From Paenirhizobium selenitireducens ATCC BAA-1503 (GTDB lineage Bacteria; Pseudomonadota; Alphaproteobacteria; Rhizobiales; Rhizobiaceae): a DNA stretch of 64,000 nucleotides. Every line of letters starts with the position of its first letter. Position 1 is the first letter of the stretch. The stretch is from contig NZ_JAEG01000012.1 of assembly GCF_000518785.1 (NCBI RefSeq), positions 1 to 64,000 of the forward strand, given 5' to 3'. A program made the position numbers and the translations under genes. The notes below the pieces were generated by a model. It saw only the letters and a program-made list of their open reading frames with translations, was not told the DNA's origin and searched no databases. Positions 44,077 through 54,830 of this stretch are shown here, one piece after another.

Positions 44077-44757
44077 ATGCGCGTCTTTCTGCTTCTTCTG
44101 GTTTTTCTCGGCATGACGGCCGCGCCGTTGTCGGCCGCGGAAACCTACGATCTGCTGTTCCGCAAGGGCGCACTCTCAGGCCTTGAGGCTTCGCCGCCAC
44201 CGCCCGAGGGCGCGAAGGGGACCGACACGCTGGTTTATGAGCGGGTCGTCTCTCCCCTGAAGAAAGGCGAGTCGCCCGACAACGACACGATCGGCCTGCA
44301 ACTGACCTCGGACGACAATGTCGCACTGATCCTGCATCGCGGGCCACAAATGCGGTTCATCGGCACCTTCCCGGCCTCGGTCGGCAATCCGCTGATCATG
44401 TATTTCCTCGAGAGCGCGCTTGCCGACATCGCCAAGCAGTCGGGTGGAAGCCCGTTCTACATGCGCAACCGGGTCAAGGAAGCCTTGCTGAAAGAAGCCG
44501 AGATCGTGCCGGTGTCGCTACACTTCGGTAAGCGCGACATTTCCGCGAGCCAGGTGACGATCCGGCCGTTCGCCGAGGACAAGGCGCGCGCCCAGATGGG
44601 ACGTTTTGCCGAAACGGCGCTTGCCATAACCGTCTCCAAGGACATACCCGGCTGGTATTATTCGTTGCAGGCAACCGTGCCGGAAGGAACGGGCGAAGCC
44701 GACATCGGCTATACCGCAGCCATCACCCTGTCGGACGGCGGGGAGGGTAAGCCATGA
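44077..44757 (+). CDS. Secreted protein of unknown function, methylotrophy island
   Basis: The 226-residue protein has a clear signal peptide (about 1-20, ending PLSAA) and no family I recognise. It is cysteine-free after the signal and contains repeated beta-like segments (DTIGLQLTSDDNVALILHRG; LYYSLQATVPEG-type tail). A gggagg Shine-Dalgarno precedes the ATG at 44077. It overlaps the next small secreted-protein gene by four bases. A GCGACAC motif (44041-44047) lies just upstream, shared with other upstream regions of this island. Confidence 0.7.
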   Translation: MRVFLLLLVFLGMTAAPLSAAETYDLLFRKGALSGLEASPPPPEGAKGTDTLVYERVVSPLKKGESPDNDTIGLQLTSDDNVALILHRGPQMRFIGTFPASVGNPLIMYFLESALADIAKQSGGSPFYMRNRVKEALLKEAEIVPVSLHFGKRDISASQVTIRPFAEDKARAQMGRFAETALAITVSKDIPGWYYSLQATVPEGTGEADIGYTAAITLSDGGEGKP

Positions 44758-45104
44758 GGCGGGTTGCGTTCTGCCTCGCGGCGATGCTGTCGGCCGCGCC
44801 GGCCGGCGGGCAGGGCGTTTCCGAGCGGTTGAACGACTATCCGACGGAGGCCCGCACCGACTATGTTTTCGGCTGCATGGCGACCAATGGCCAGAACCGC
44901 GAGGTTCTGCGCAAATGCGCCTGTTCCATCGACACCATCGCGTCGATCCTGCCCTACGAGAAATATGTCGAGGCTGAAACAGTGCTCGCCCTGCAGCAGG
45001 GGAGCGGCGAACAGCTGGCGATGTATAAGACGGCGGTCGTGTCGCAGACCATGGTCGCCGAACTCCGTCGCGCCCAGGCGGAAGCCGAGATGCTCTGCTT
45101 CTAA
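44754..45104 (+). CDS. Small secreted cysteine-containing protein
   Basis: The 116-residue protein has a signal peptide (about 1-19) and four cysteines in the mature part (FGCMATNGQ, RKCACSID, and the C-terminal MLCF), suggesting disulfides. It is coupled to the preceding secreted protein (ATGA). No function can be named. Confidence 0.7.
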   Translation: MRRVAFCLAAMLSAAPAGGQGVSERLNDYPTEARTDYVFGCMATNGQNREVLRKCACSIDTIASILPYEKYVEAETVLALQQGSGEQLAMYKTAVVSQTMVAELRRAQAEAEMLCF

Positions 45105-45122
45105 GGATATTGCTTCAGGACT

Positions 45123-45935
45123 TCATGCGGGTGGCCGCTTCGGCAGAACCCGGTCGAAGGCATTGCCTTCTGTGTCGACGGCATGGACAGTGAAGTCGGG
45201 CGAACCATTGTCGATGTAGGTGAAGCGGAAGACCGGATTCTCGCTGATCGAGATCCCGCCTTCGAGCGAGAACAGCAGGTCGTCGCCCTGGCGGACCTCA
45301 AGCTCGTTGATGAAATGCGCGCCGATGAAGAGCTGAGTGACCTGATCGCGCTGCAACCCGGAATAATTGGGATGGCGGATCATGATCTGCGCCTCGCGCC
45401 GCGAGGTCTGATCGGGGATAGGAAGGTCGAAGAGCTTCAGCCGCATCTCGCCTATGCCGGTCAGCGCCGCCGCCGAGTCCTTGGTGGCCGGCGCGGAGCA
45501 ACCGCCGGACGCCTTGACGAAGCGCCCCGTCATGTAGCTGCCGTTCGGGGTGTCGGCGATGACGCGGATATTGGAATACTGGTTGACCCGGACGCGCGTC
45601 TCGAACTTCAGCGGCATCATGGCCGCACCGAAACGGATTTCTGCGGCCACGGGGGCCGGGTTCTCGTCGATCACCAGCTTGATGGCATTGATCGGGCCGG
45701 CGGTCGGATCGGTCTGCTCGATCGTCACCGGTACGGTCGCCGCGTCGTCGGCGCGATAGGGCGCGACGAGGGCCAGCAGCGGCGCCGCATCGCGCAGAAC
45801 CGCATCGCCGGCAATGGCGTCCTTGATCGTGTTCCATGTCGGTCCATCGACCAGTGGATTGTCGGGCAAAGGCTCCTCTGCGCCGGCGAGGCCAGCGGCG
45901 AGCAAGAAGGACAATCCTGCCAGTACCTGTCTCAT
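45123..45935 (-). CDS. SoxYZ-like carrier, quinoprotein-associated (copy 1)
   Basis: The 270-residue secreted protein has a signal peptide (about 1-20), a SoxY-like domain ending in a carrier-type cysteine motif KASGGCSAPATKD (near residue 155), and a SoxZ-like C-terminal domain (MIRHPNYSGLQRDQ, VTQLFIGAHFINELEVRQGDDLLFSLEGGISISENPVFRF). Such fusions occur with quinoprotein dehydrogenases and are thought to form part of a periplasmic relay. Start at MRQVLAGLSF. A paralogue is at 53996. Confidence 0.85.
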   Translation of the reverse strand: MRQVLAGLSFLLAAGLAGAEEPLPDNPLVDGPTWNTIKDAIAGDAVLRDAAPLLALVAPYRADDAATVPVTIEQTDPTAGPINAIKLVIDENPAPVAAEIRFGAAMMPLKFETRVRVNQYSNIRVIADTPNGSYMTGRFVKASGGCSAPATKDSAAALTGIGEMRLKLFDLPIPDQTSRREAQIMIRHPNYSGLQRDQVTQLFIGAHFINELEVRQGDDLLFSLEGGISISENPVFRFTYIDNGSPDFTVHAVDTEGNAFDRVLPKRPPA

Positions 45936-46100
45936 GACGGTAAGTCCCCGCTTCAAGGACCAGACGCGGCGTGGAGCCGTGTGGAAATGCATCATACTCC
46001 AGCCCGCCGGTGCGCAGAACCGAGCCTTTCGGATGTGTTGCGGGGGGACCGACCCGGTCCCAGGCTGGTCGCGACCAGATATTCGAGGCGGAGGTGAGGT

Positions 46101-47165
46101 GTGTTTGAGGCATTCGTGACCATCTGCCTGCTTGCATCCGCCGATCCGCAAGGGGCGGCCGTTTCGCAACAGGCTTGCCGCACCGCGCTTGTGCCGGGCC
46201 ACGCCGCACCGAGCCAGGCGGATTGCGAGACGCACGTGCGTGCCAGTCCGCCGGCATGGCTGGCAAAGGGCGGTGCGGACAAGCCATTCTGCGCGATGAG
46301 ACCGAGATCGCGTCTCACCTTTTCCGAGGCGATGCCCGGTCTGTTCCTCCATCGCGGCGCGATCGCCGAGCCGGACGCGTCGAATGTCGGCGATGTCGCC
46401 AACATCGCCTTCATCGTCGGAGCGGACAGCATCGCGGTCATCGATTCCGGCGGGTCACGTCAGGTTGGTGAACAGGTCTATCTCGCCATTCGCGAACACA
46501 GCGACCTGCCGATCTCGCACCTGATCCTGACCCATATGCATCCGGATCACGTGTTCGGCGCCGAGGCGTTGCGCGAGGCAGGCGCCGTGGTTGTCGGGCA
46601 GCAGAACCTGCCGCGGGCGCTGGCCGATCGGGCCGGCAGCTACGAGACCAGCTTCGGCCGGCTGATCGGGGCGCAGGCGTTTCTCGGCAGCCGGATCATT
46701 GCCCCGGATCGCAATGCGGCACCTTTGGAGACCATCGACCTTGGCGGGCGCGTTCTCGAGCTTCGCTCCTGGCCGACGGCGCACACAGCGACTGACCTGA
46801 CGGTGCTCGACCGCACGTCTCGGGTGCTCATTGCCGGTGATCTGCTGTTCGACGAATATGCCCCGGCACTCGACGGTTCGCTGAAGGGTTGGCGGGCGGT
46901 GCTCGGTGACATGATGCTGATGCCGGCGGACAAGGTTGTTCCCGGCCACGGAGGCCCCATTCTGGCCTGGCCGCAAGCGGCGGCGCCTCAATCGCGCTAT
47001 CTCGGCGTGCTGGAGGCGGATACGCGCGCCGCGCTGGAGTCGGGACTGACGCTCAGCGCGGCGATCAGGACGATCGGCCGCAGCGAGGCGGGTCACTGGC
47101 AGTTGTTCGACCTGCACAATCCGCGCAACGCCACCGTCGCCTATACCGAGCTCGAATGGGAATAG
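46101..47165 (+). CDS. Zinc metallohydrolase, quinoprotein relay type (MBL fold)
   Basis: The 354-residue protein has an N-terminal cysteine-containing region (ACRTALVPGHAAPSQADCETHV) and a metallo-beta-lactamase fold with LTHMHPDHVFGAE (zinc motif HxHxDH), SWPTAHTATDLTV and VLIAGDLLFDEYAPALD, then VVPGHGGPI. It belongs to the zinc metallohydrolases found with PQQ dehydrogenases and SoxYZ-like carriers. GTG start at 46101 with a ggcggagg Shine-Dalgarno. Divergent from the SoxYZ-like gene. Confidence 0.85.
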   Translation: MFEAFVTICLLASADPQGAAVSQQACRTALVPGHAAPSQADCETHVRASPPAWLAKGGADKPFCAMRPRSRLTFSEAMPGLFLHRGAIAEPDASNVGDVANIAFIVGADSIAVIDSGGSRQVGEQVYLAIREHSDLPISHLILTHMHPDHVFGAEALREAGAVVVGQQNLPRALADRAGSYETSFGRLIGAQAFLGSRIIAPDRNAAPLETIDLGGRVLELRSWPTAHTATDLTVLDRTSRVLIAGDLLFDEYAPALDGSLKGWRAVLGDMMLMPADKVVPGHGGPILAWPQAAAPQSRYLGVLEADTRAALESGLTLSAAIRTIGRSEAGHWQLFDLHNPRNATVAYTELEWE

Positions 47166-47174
47166 CGGCTAATC

Positions 47175-47768
47175 TTACTTCGGCAGATGCTTGAGTAGGA
47201 CCTGCGCGATCGCGTAGGCGCGCTTCTCGATCAACACCGGCGTCTCGCAGACATAGGTGAGCGCCCGCGAGCGGTCGAGATAGATGCGCTCGTTCCAGTC
47301 CATTTCTTCCTCGAGCTTGTCGATCCGGTCGAAATCCGGCGCTTTCTCCGCACTGAGCTTGGCCATCTCTATGCGATCGGCGTCGATCTTGGCCGAGAGG
47401 GCGATCTGGCTTTGCGAATAGCGGGCAATGCCTGACATCAGGCGCTTGCGGTTTTCCGACAGCCTGTCGAAAACACTCAGGAAGACAGCACCGAGCGCCT
47501 GTTCGTCGGACGGATGCTTGGCGACGAAATCGCGCACCTGGGTTTCAGCCTCCTCCAGGCTGACGCGGCGCAGCGCCAGCACGGCGGCGAGTTCTTCGGC
47601 TTCGGGTGGCAGGTCCCTCTTCGTGACGGGATGCGGCCACATCAGTCCCGCCGAGAGGTTCTCCACCTTGCGCTGGATGCAGGGCCAGTCGGGGTCGGAA
47701 AAGTCCGCGGCGACACCCTGCCCCGGAACGAGCGCCAACAGAAGCACCAGGTTCACGGCTTTCATCAT
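47175..47768 (-). CDS. Secreted helical protein, unknown
   Basis: The 197-residue protein has a signal peptide (about 1-21), one cysteine near the mature N-terminus (DWPCIQRKVENLSAGLMWPHP) and one near the end (YVCETP), and a long helical region (about 60-170) with coiled-coil-like acidic heptads (DRIDKLEEEMDWNERI). Not recognised. It is convergent with the metallohydrolase gene; only nine bases separate them. Confidence 0.7.
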   Translation of the reverse strand: MMKAVNLVLLLALVPGQGVAADFSDPDWPCIQRKVENLSAGLMWPHPVTKRDLPPEAEELAAVLALRRVSLEEAETQVRDFVAKHPSDEQALGAVFLSVFDRLSENRKRLMSGIARYSQSQIALSAKIDADRIEMAKLSAEKAPDFDRIDKLEEEMDWNERIYLDRSRALTYVCETPVLIEKRAYAIAQVLLKHLPK

Positions 47769-47839
47769 GAAGTCCCTCCTCGACCTTGTGTCACTATAGG
47801 CAAACGAAGGGAGATGCCAAAGGTGCTGATTTACACACT

Positions 47840-47895
47840 AAGGTCGCAATTGTCAGTGCGCTTGGCTGGTCTGTACTCTCACCCCAAGGTCGCAA
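47840..47895 (+). promoter_or_regulatory. Paired direct repeats upstream of the formaldehyde dehydrogenase gene
   Basis: AAGGTCGCAA occurs twice, at 47840-47849 and 47886-47895, 46 bp apart, ending 40 bp before the ATG. Spacing of about four to five helical turns suits a regulator such as the LuxR-type protein at 39853, but no binding data are available. Confidence 0.4.
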
Positions 47896-47934
47896 AAGGC
47901 CGGCATTCATAACGCAGATACCGGGAGGCATTCC

Positions 47935-49062
<1,128 letters not shown>

Positions 49063-49070
49063 GCGGGACC

Positions 49071-49901
49071 ATGGAACTCCTATCGCAAAACCGGTGCTTC
49101 GGCGGCACACAGTCGGTCTACCGGCACCGCTCCGAGGTTTGCGGGGGCGAGATGACCTTTGGCCTCTTCCTGCCGCCGCAGGCCGGGAACCGGCCGGTGC
49201 CGTTGCTCTGGTACCTGTCCGGGCTGACCTGCACGCATGAGAATGCCATGACCAAGGCGGGGCTGCAGCGCCACGCGGCGGAACATGGCTTGGCGCTGGT
49301 CTTTCCGGACACCTCGCCGCGGGGCGAGGGCGTGGCCGACGATCAGGCCTATGACCTCGGTCAAGGCGCGGGCTTCTACGTCAATGCCACGCAGAAGCCG
49401 TGGTCCCGGCATTTTCGCATGTACGACTACATTGTTTCGGAACTGCCCGAATTGCTCATGGCGGAGCAGCCGCTCAACGGGGTGCACGGTATCACCGGCC
49501 ATTCGATGGGGGGGCACGGCGCCCTGACGATCGCCTTTCGGAACCCGGCGCAGTTTCGTTCGGTGTCCGCCTTTGCTCCGATCGTCAATCCGACCCGATC
49601 GGATTGGGGGCGCAAGCAGTTCTCCGCCTATCTCGGCGACGACGAGGCGCACTGGGTGGAGTACGACGCCTGCCTGCTGCTCGCCGAACGGGGCTGGGCC
49701 GGCGAGATCCTGATCGACCAGGGCGCGACGGACCAGTTCCTCGAACAGCTGCGTCCGGAGGCCATGGCCAGCCTGATCGCAGAGCGGCGCCAGCCGGGCG
49801 TCCTGCGCATGCAGGCGGGTTATGATCACAGCTACTATTTTGTTGCGAGTTTCGGCGAGGACCACGTGCGCTGGCACGCCGAGCGGCTCAACGCCGCGTG
49901 A
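49071..49901 (+). CDS. fghA: S-formylglutathione hydrolase
   Basis: The 276-residue esterase-D-type enzyme hydrolyses S-formylglutathione to formate. The nucleophile elbow is GHSMGGHGAL near residue 147 and the catalytic His lies in DHSYYFVASFGEDH near the C-terminus. Start at MELLSQN (49071); a TTG at 49059 overlapping the previous stop is less likely. Confidence 0.95.
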   Translation: MELLSQNRCFGGTQSVYRHRSEVCGGEMTFGLFLPPQAGNRPVPLLWYLSGLTCTHENAMTKAGLQRHAAEHGLALVFPDTSPRGEGVADDQAYDLGQGAGFYVNATQKPWSRHFRMYDYIVSELPELLMAEQPLNGVHGITGHSMGGHGALTIAFRNPAQFRSVSAFAPIVNPTRSDWGRKQFSAYLGDDEAHWVEYDACLLLAERGWAGEILIDQGATDQFLEQLRPEAMASLIAERRQPGVLRMQAGYDHSYYFVASFGEDHVRWHAERLNAA

Positions 49902-50176
49902 CAAGACTGCGCATGGCACCGGCATCAACCGGTGCCGATGTGTCGCACCAGAAGGCGACAGGTGGGTTCGCGGCTTCATAGTGTAAGTCGCCGCGCACCT
50001 TTAACGACAGGAGGGACGAGACCAGCAGGATGATGAGATCGAAGCCTCGGACATCCGAGGTGCAAGGTCTCGGGGGATTTTCGCAAAGCCGATGCCGGGA
50101 AGGAGGAGACCGCGAGGTTTTCCCGGGGCGAAGAGGGTGGATGACCCTGATCGGCATCACTCAACGGGAGGATACA
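49902..50176 (+). promoter_or_regulatory. 275-bp leader region of xoxF
   Basis: The gap holds a hairpin GGCACCGG-catcaa-CCGGTGCC (49916-49937, likely fghA terminator), an inverted TGTCGC-N8-GCGACA (49941-49960), a CCTCGG-acat-CCGAGG hairpin (50045-50060) and a ggagg Shine-Dalgarno before the xoxF ATG. No small gene is evident. The long leader may be transcribed. Confidence 0.5.
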
Positions 50177-51979
50177 ATGAAACGACTTCTCACATTGCTT
50201 GCCGTGTTGACCATAGGCGGCTCACAGGTCGCCTTCGCCAATCCGGAATTGCAGAAAATCATCGATGACCCCAACCAATGGGCCATCCAGACGGGCGACT
50301 ACGCCAACCAGCGTTATTCCAAGCTCGACCAGATCAACAAGGACAATGTCGGCAAGATGCAGGTCGCATGGACCTTCTCGACCGGCGTCCTGCGTGGTCA
50401 CGAAGGCTCGCCGCTGGTCATCGGCGACATGATGTATGTCCATGCGCCGTTCCCGAACACCGTGTTCGCGCTCGATCTCAGCAAGGAAGGCCAGATCGTC
50501 TGGAAGTACGAGCCGAAGCAGGACGCGGACGTCATTCCGGTCATGTGCTGTGACACCGTCAACCGCGGTGTAGCCTACGCCGACGGCAAGATCTTCCTGC
50601 ACCAGGCCGATACCACGGTCGTCGCGCTCGACGCGAAGACCGGCAAAGTGGTCTGGAGCGTCAAGAACGGCGATCCGAAGAAGGGCGAAACCAACACGGC
50701 GACCGTTCTGCCGGTCAAGGACAAGCTCATCGTCGGCATTTCGGGCGGCGAATTCGGCGTGCGTGGTTCGGTCACGGCCTATTCCATCGCCGATGGCAAG
50801 CTTCTGTGGCGCGGCTATTCGATGGGTCCCGACAGCGACACGCTGATCGATCCCGAGAAGACCACCCACCTCGGCAAGCCGGTCGGTGCCGATTCCGGCC
50901 TGAACACCTGGGAAGGCGATCAGTGGAAGATCGGCGGCGGCACGACCTGGGGCTGGTATTCCTATGATGCGGAAGAGAACCTGATCTACTACGGTTCCGG
51001 CAACCCTTCGACCTGGAATCCGTCACAGCGCCCGGGCGACAACCGTTGGTCGATGACCATCTTCGCTCGTGACGCCGATACCGGCGTGGCCAAATGGGTC
51101 TACCAGATGACCCCGCACGACGAATGGGACTATGACGGCATCAACGAGATGATCCTGACCGAACAGGAGATCGACGGCAAGGCACGCAAACTGCTGACCC
51201 ACTTCGACCGTAACGGCTTCGGCTATACGCTGGACCGCGTTTCGGGCGACCTGCTGGTGGCCGAGAAGTACGACCCCGCCGTAAACTGGGCGACCGAAGT
51301 CGTGATGGATCCGAAGTCCGACCAGTATGGTCGTCCGCAGGTCGTCGCGCAGTATTCGACCGAACAGAACGGCGAAGACGTGAACTCGACCGGTGTCTGC
51401 CCGGCCGCACTCGGCACCAAGGACCAGCAGCCTGCGGCCTATTCGCCGAAGACCCAGCTGTTCTATGTTCCGACCAACCACGTCTGCATGGACTACGAGC
51501 CTTTCCGTGTCAGCTACACCGCCGGCCAGCCCTATGTCGGGGCAACGCTGTCGATGTATCCGGCTCCGGGCAGCCATGGCGGCATGGGCAACTTCATTGC
51601 CTGGGACGGCAAGGAAGGCAAGATCAAGTGGTCTCTGCCTGAGAAGTTCTCCGTCTGGTCCGGCGCGCTCGCAACGGCTGGTGATGTCGTGTTCTACGGC
51701 ACGCTCGAAGGCTACCTGAAGGCCGTCGATTCCGAGACTGGCAAGGAGCTCTATCGCTTCAAGACCCCGTCCGGCATTATCGGCAACGTCATGACCTATA
51801 CCCATGGCGACAAGCAGTATGTGGCCGTGCTCTCGGGTGTCGGTGGCTGGGCTGGTATCGGTCTTGCAGCCGGCCTGACCAACCCGAACGAAGGTCTCGG
51901 CGCCGTGGGCGGCTATGCAGCCCTCAGCGACTACACCGCGCTCGGCGGCACGCTCACCGTGTTCTCGCTGCCGAACTAA
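50177..51979 (+). CDS. xoxF: XoxF lanthanide-dependent methanol dehydrogenase
   Basis: The 600-residue PQQ enzyme has a signal peptide (about 1-21) and an eight-bladed quinoprotein propeller. The catalytic Asp is D318 in PHDEWDYDG and the +2 position is D320, the extra aspartate that marks lanthanide-type XoxF over calcium-type MxaF. The vicinal C124-C125 disulfide (MCCDT) and metal ligand E192 (GGEFG) and N276 (GSGNPS) are present. It oxidises methanol and donates electrons to XoxG. Confidence 0.97.
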   Translation: MKRLLTLLAVLTIGGSQVAFANPELQKIIDDPNQWAIQTGDYANQRYSKLDQINKDNVGKMQVAWTFSTGVLRGHEGSPLVIGDMMYVHAPFPNTVFALDLSKEGQIVWKYEPKQDADVIPVMCCDTVNRGVAYADGKIFLHQADTTVVALDAKTGKVVWSVKNGDPKKGETNTATVLPVKDKLIVGISGGEFGVRGSVTAYSIADGKLLWRGYSMGPDSDTLIDPEKTTHLGKPVGADSGLNTWEGDQWKIGGGTTWGWYSYDAEENLIYYGSGNPSTWNPSQRPGDNRWSMTIFARDADTGVAKWVYQMTPHDEWDYDGINEMILTEQEIDGKARKLLTHFDRNGFGYTLDRVSGDLLVAEKYDPAVNWATEVVMDPKSDQYGRPQVVAQYSTEQNGEDVNSTGVCPAALGTKDQQPAAYSPKTQLFYVPTNHVCMDYEPFRVSYTAGQPYVGATLSMYPAPGSHGGMGNFIAWDGKEGKIKWSLPEKFSVWSGALATAGDVVFYGTLEGYLKAVDSETGKELYRFKTPSGIIGNVMTYTHGDKQYVAVLSGVGGWAGIGLAAGLTNPNEGLGAVGGYAALSDYTALGGTLTVFSLPN

Positions 51980-52001
51980 CGGCAGCCCAACGCCAATGAA
52001 G

Positions 52002-52030
52002 CTGGCGCGGGTGACATCAGCCCGCGCCAG
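52002..52030 (+). terminator. Hairpin between xoxF and xoxG
   Basis: CTGGCGCGGG, nine-base loop, CCCGCGCCAG, followed by ttcgttctc. A ten-base-pair perfect stem that may limit read-through so that XoxF outnumbers the downstream proteins. Confidence 0.75.
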
Positions 52031-52058
52031 TTCGTTCTCTGGCCCAAAAGGACGCAAC

Positions 52059-52589
52059 ATGACCAGAAGACTATCAGCTCTGCCGACCTCGTTTGCCGCC
52101 TTGGCGCTGTTTGCCAGTGCAGCGACGGCGCAGGATGCGGCAAAGCCCGACAACATCACTGCCGTGACCAACGAGAACGGCCGCTACTACACCGCCGATG
52201 GTGTACCGACCTTCAATATCGCTCCGGACGGGACGATGGACTGGATGACCTATTCCGGCTTCCGCCGCTATCATTCCGAGTGCCATGTCTGTCACGGGCC
52301 GGAAGGCGAAGGGTCGAGCTATGCGCCGGCGCTGAAGACCTCGGCGATCGACCTGGATTACTACGCCTTCGTCGAGGTTGTCACCAACGGCCGAAAGAAG
52401 GTCGATGCCTCGCAGAACTCGGTAATGCCGTCGTTCGGGCAGAACGCCAATGTGATGTGTTATCTCGACGACATCTATACCTATCTGAAGGCGCGCGGCA
52501 GCGAGGCATTGCCGAGAGGCCGGCCGGGAAAGAAGGAGCCGAAATCCGATGCTATTCGTCAAGCGGAAGCCGATTGCCTTGGCAACTAG
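52059..52589 (+). CDS. xoxG: XoxG, c-type cytochrome acceptor for XoxF
   Basis: The 176-residue cytochrome has a signal peptide (about 1-24, ending SAATA), heme motif C75-HVC78-H79 and an axial-Met candidate in NSVMPSFGQN. It accepts electrons from XoxF. Start at MTRRLSALP with aaagga upstream. It overlaps xoxJ by 41 bases. Confidence 0.93.
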   Translation: MTRRLSALPTSFAALALFASAATAQDAAKPDNITAVTNENGRYYTADGVPTFNIAPDGTMDWMTYSGFRRYHSECHVCHGPEGEGSSYAPALKTSAIDLDYYAFVEVVTNGRKKVDASQNSVMPSFGQNANVMCYLDDIYTYLKARGSEALPRGRPGKKEPKSDAIRQAEADCLGN

Positions 52590-53415
52590 CCGCCTTTCCG
52601 TCCTGGCAGGCCTGCTTCTCATCTTGGGCAGTGCAGCCCCGGCGGCGGGCCAGACCTCAGACCTGGTGTCGAAGACGGCATTCCGGGTCTGCGCGGATCC
52701 GGCCAACCTGCCGATGTCCGACAAGTCGGGGGCAGGTTTCGAAAACAAGATTGCCGAATTGTTGGCGAGCGAGCTCAAGCTGCCGCTGGAATATACCTGG
52801 TTCCCGATGGCGACCGGCTTCATCCGCAAGACCTTGCAGGCCTATAATTGCGACGTCGTCATCGGCTATGCGCAAGGCGACGAGATGGTGCTGAATACCA
52901 ATCACTACTACACCTCGGGCTTCGTCTTGATCGTGCCCGCGGACGGCCCGCTCGCCGGCGTGACGGCCATCGGCGACCCGGCCCTGAAGGACAAGCGCGT
53001 CGGGGTGGTCGCGGGCAGTCCGCCGGGAACACACATGGCGCTTCATGGGCTTCTGGCCAAGGCCAAGGGCTATGACCTGATGGTCGACCGCCGTTACCAG
53101 GATCCGGCCGGCGATATGCTGGCCGATCTGAAGGCCGGCGTCATCGATGCGGCGATCCTGTGGGGACCGATCGGCGGCCCCCTGGTGAAGCAGAGCCACC
53201 CGGATTTCAAGGTGACGCCGCTTCTTTCGGAGCCGCTGCCTCCGAAGCTTTTCTACCGCATCACCATGGGTGTCCGGCAGGGCGAGAAGGTCTGGGAGCG
53301 CAAGCTCAACTCGCTCATCCGCCGCAATCAGACGAAGATCAACGAGATCCTGATGGAGGCGGGCGTGCCACTGCTGAACGACATGGGTACGGCCCCGCTG
53401 GAGGCAGTAAAATGA
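52549..53415 (+). CDS. xoxJ: XoxJ, periplasmic solute-binding-like partner
   Basis: The 288-residue protein has a signal peptide (about 1-34) and a type II solute-binding fold (FRVCADPANLPMSDKSGAGFENKIAELLA; RVGVVAGSPPGTHMALHG). XoxJ/MxaJ proteins bind the dehydrogenase rather than import a nutrient and are proposed to help activate XoxF. It overlaps xoxG strongly and the next gene by four bases. Confidence 0.92.
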   Translation: MLFVKRKPIALATSRLSVLAGLLLILGSAAPAAGQTSDLVSKTAFRVCADPANLPMSDKSGAGFENKIAELLASELKLPLEYTWFPMATGFIRKTLQAYNCDVVIGYAQGDEMVLNTNHYYTSGFVLIVPADGPLAGVTAIGDPALKDKRVGVVAGSPPGTHMALHGLLAKAKGYDLMVDRRYQDPAGDMLADLKAGVIDAAILWGPIGGPLVKQSHPDFKVTPLLSEPLPPKLFYRITMGVRQGEKVWERKLNSLIRRNQTKINEILMEAGVPLLNDMGTAPLEAVK

Positions 53416-54002
53416 CCCGTGCGCAGCTGCTTCTTGTCAGCATGTTTCTGTTGCTTCCGACGGCGCTCGCTGCCGAGGAAACAGCCGCGCCACAGGCGGG
53501 AACAATCCGACAAACGGTCGAGGAGCCGACAGCCTACCGGGAAGACGAATATCGTGCTCCGGTACCGGCGACGCTTGCCGGCGCGACGGTCGTTTCGACC
53601 GCCGAAGCGCATGCACTCTGGGAGAGCGGGGGCGCCGCCTTCATCGACGTGCTGCCACGGCCGCCCAAGCCGGCCAACCTGCCCGAGGGCACGGTGTGGA
53701 ACGAGAAGCCGCGCATCTCGATCGAGCGCGCGATCTGGCTGCCGAATACCGGCTATGGCAAGCTGGCGGATCTCACGCTCGCCTATTTCCGCAACGGTCT
53801 GGAAAAGGCGACCGGGGGCGACCAAACGAAGCCGCTGCTGTTCTTCTGCCTTCCCGACTGCTGGATGTCGTGGAACGCCGCCAAGCGCGCGCTGGAACTC
53901 GGCTATGGCAAGGTCTACTGGTATCCGGAGGGCAGCGAAGGCTGGGCCGCGGCCGGCCATCCGACCGTGCAGCTGCAACCAGAGCCTGGCGCCGATCAGT
54001 AA
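53412..54002 (+). CDS. PQQ-catabolism-associated CxxxCW protein, rhodanese-like
   Basis: The 196-residue secreted protein has a signal peptide (about 1-20) and a rhodanese-like fold (FIDVLPRPPKPANLPEGT) whose active loop reads FFCLPDCWMSWNAAKRA. The C-x3-CW motif is characteristic of proteins found with PQQ dehydrogenases and ethanol/methanol oxidation. A sulfur- or thiol-transfer role with the SoxYZ-like carriers is an inference. It ends seven bases inside the convergent carrier gene. Confidence 0.85.
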   Translation: MTRAQLLLVSMFLLLPTALAAEETAAPQAGTIRQTVEEPTAYREDEYRAPVPATLAGATVVSTAEAHALWESGGAAFIDVLPRPPKPANLPEGTVWNEKPRISIERAIWLPNTGYGKLADLTLAYFRNGLEKATGGDQTKPLLFFCLPDCWMSWNAAKRALELGYGKVYWYPEGSEGWAAAGHPTVQLQPEPGADQ

Positions 54003-54826
54003 CTCGTCAGCCTCTGCGTCTTGCGGCTGATCGTCCCGTTTGTGTCCGTCATCGTCACATCGATCACATGGGCCGCTGCCGGGATCGAAAGCCTGAATTC
54101 CGGGTTTTCACTGAGCGAGATCGAGCCGGTAAGCTCGGCAAAGGGGCGCCCGTCCAGATCGATCCCGACTGTCTCGACATAACGCATCGGAATGAAGAGC
54201 AGGCTGATCTGGTCCATCTGCATGCCGGAATGGCTGGGATGGTTGATCTTGAGGTTCATCGAAACCTGCTGGTTCCTCAGCCGTGCAAGATCGGCCAGCA
54301 GACGGCCATCGCCGGTCCCGCGCTCGTGGCCGATCTCGATCTCCATATCGCCGAGCGTCGCCAGCGCGGCCTCCGGGTCGCTGCCGGGCGGCGCCGCACA
54401 GGCGCCTTGACCCGATGTCTTGACGAAGCCCTCCGCGGCTAGCAACTGACCGTTGGTCAGTTCCCCGACGACGTGAACAGGCGTCGGACCGTTGACCCGC
54501 AGGGTCGTCTCGACGGCGACGCGTGCCATGGGCTGGGACAGCCGCAACACCGCGGAGACCGGCATGGGATTGCGATCGAGCACCAGCGTGACTTCCCGGA
54601 TCATCTGGCCCGGCGGTGCAGCGAGCGTTGCGCCGATGACTGTCCTTGCGTCGTTTTCGGAGCGATAGGGCGCATCCAGCGTAATGATTCCGTCTGCGGC
54701 GGCGATCGGTCGTGCGCCGAACAGCTGCTGCCGGATATTGGACCATTCGTCTTCGGCGCGGGCGGAGCCCGACGAAAGGAGTGCCAGCCCGACGGCCCCG
54801 GCGAGAAGACGCGAATGCGAACGCAT
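53996..54826 (-). CDS. SoxYZ-like carrier, quinoprotein-associated (copy 2)
   Basis: The 276-residue secreted protein (signal peptide about 1-24) is a paralogue of the gene at 45123: SoxY-like domain with the carrier cysteine in KTSGQGACAAPPGSDPE, and a SoxZ-like tail (NHPSHSGMQMDQISLLFIPMRYVETVGIDLDGRPFAELTGSISLSENPEFRL). The cysteine motif is degenerate (GQGACAAP rather than GGCSAP). Start at MRSHSRLLAG. It is convergent with the CxxxCW protein and first downstream of a beta-propeller gene on the same strand. Confidence 0.82.
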   Translation of the reverse strand: MRSHSRLLAGAVGLALLSSGSARAEDEWSNIRQQLFGARPIAAADGIITLDAPYRSENDARTVIGATLAAPPGQMIREVTLVLDRNPMPVSAVLRLSQPMARVAVETTLRVNGPTPVHVVGELTNGQLLAAEGFVKTSGQGACAAPPGSDPEAALATLGDMEIEIGHERGTGDGRLLADLARLRNQQVSMNLKINHPSHSGMQMDQISLLFIPMRYVETVGIDLDGRPFAELTGSISLSENPEFRLSIPAAAHVIDVTMTDTNGTISRKTQRLTSY

Positions 54827-54830
54827 GTGG

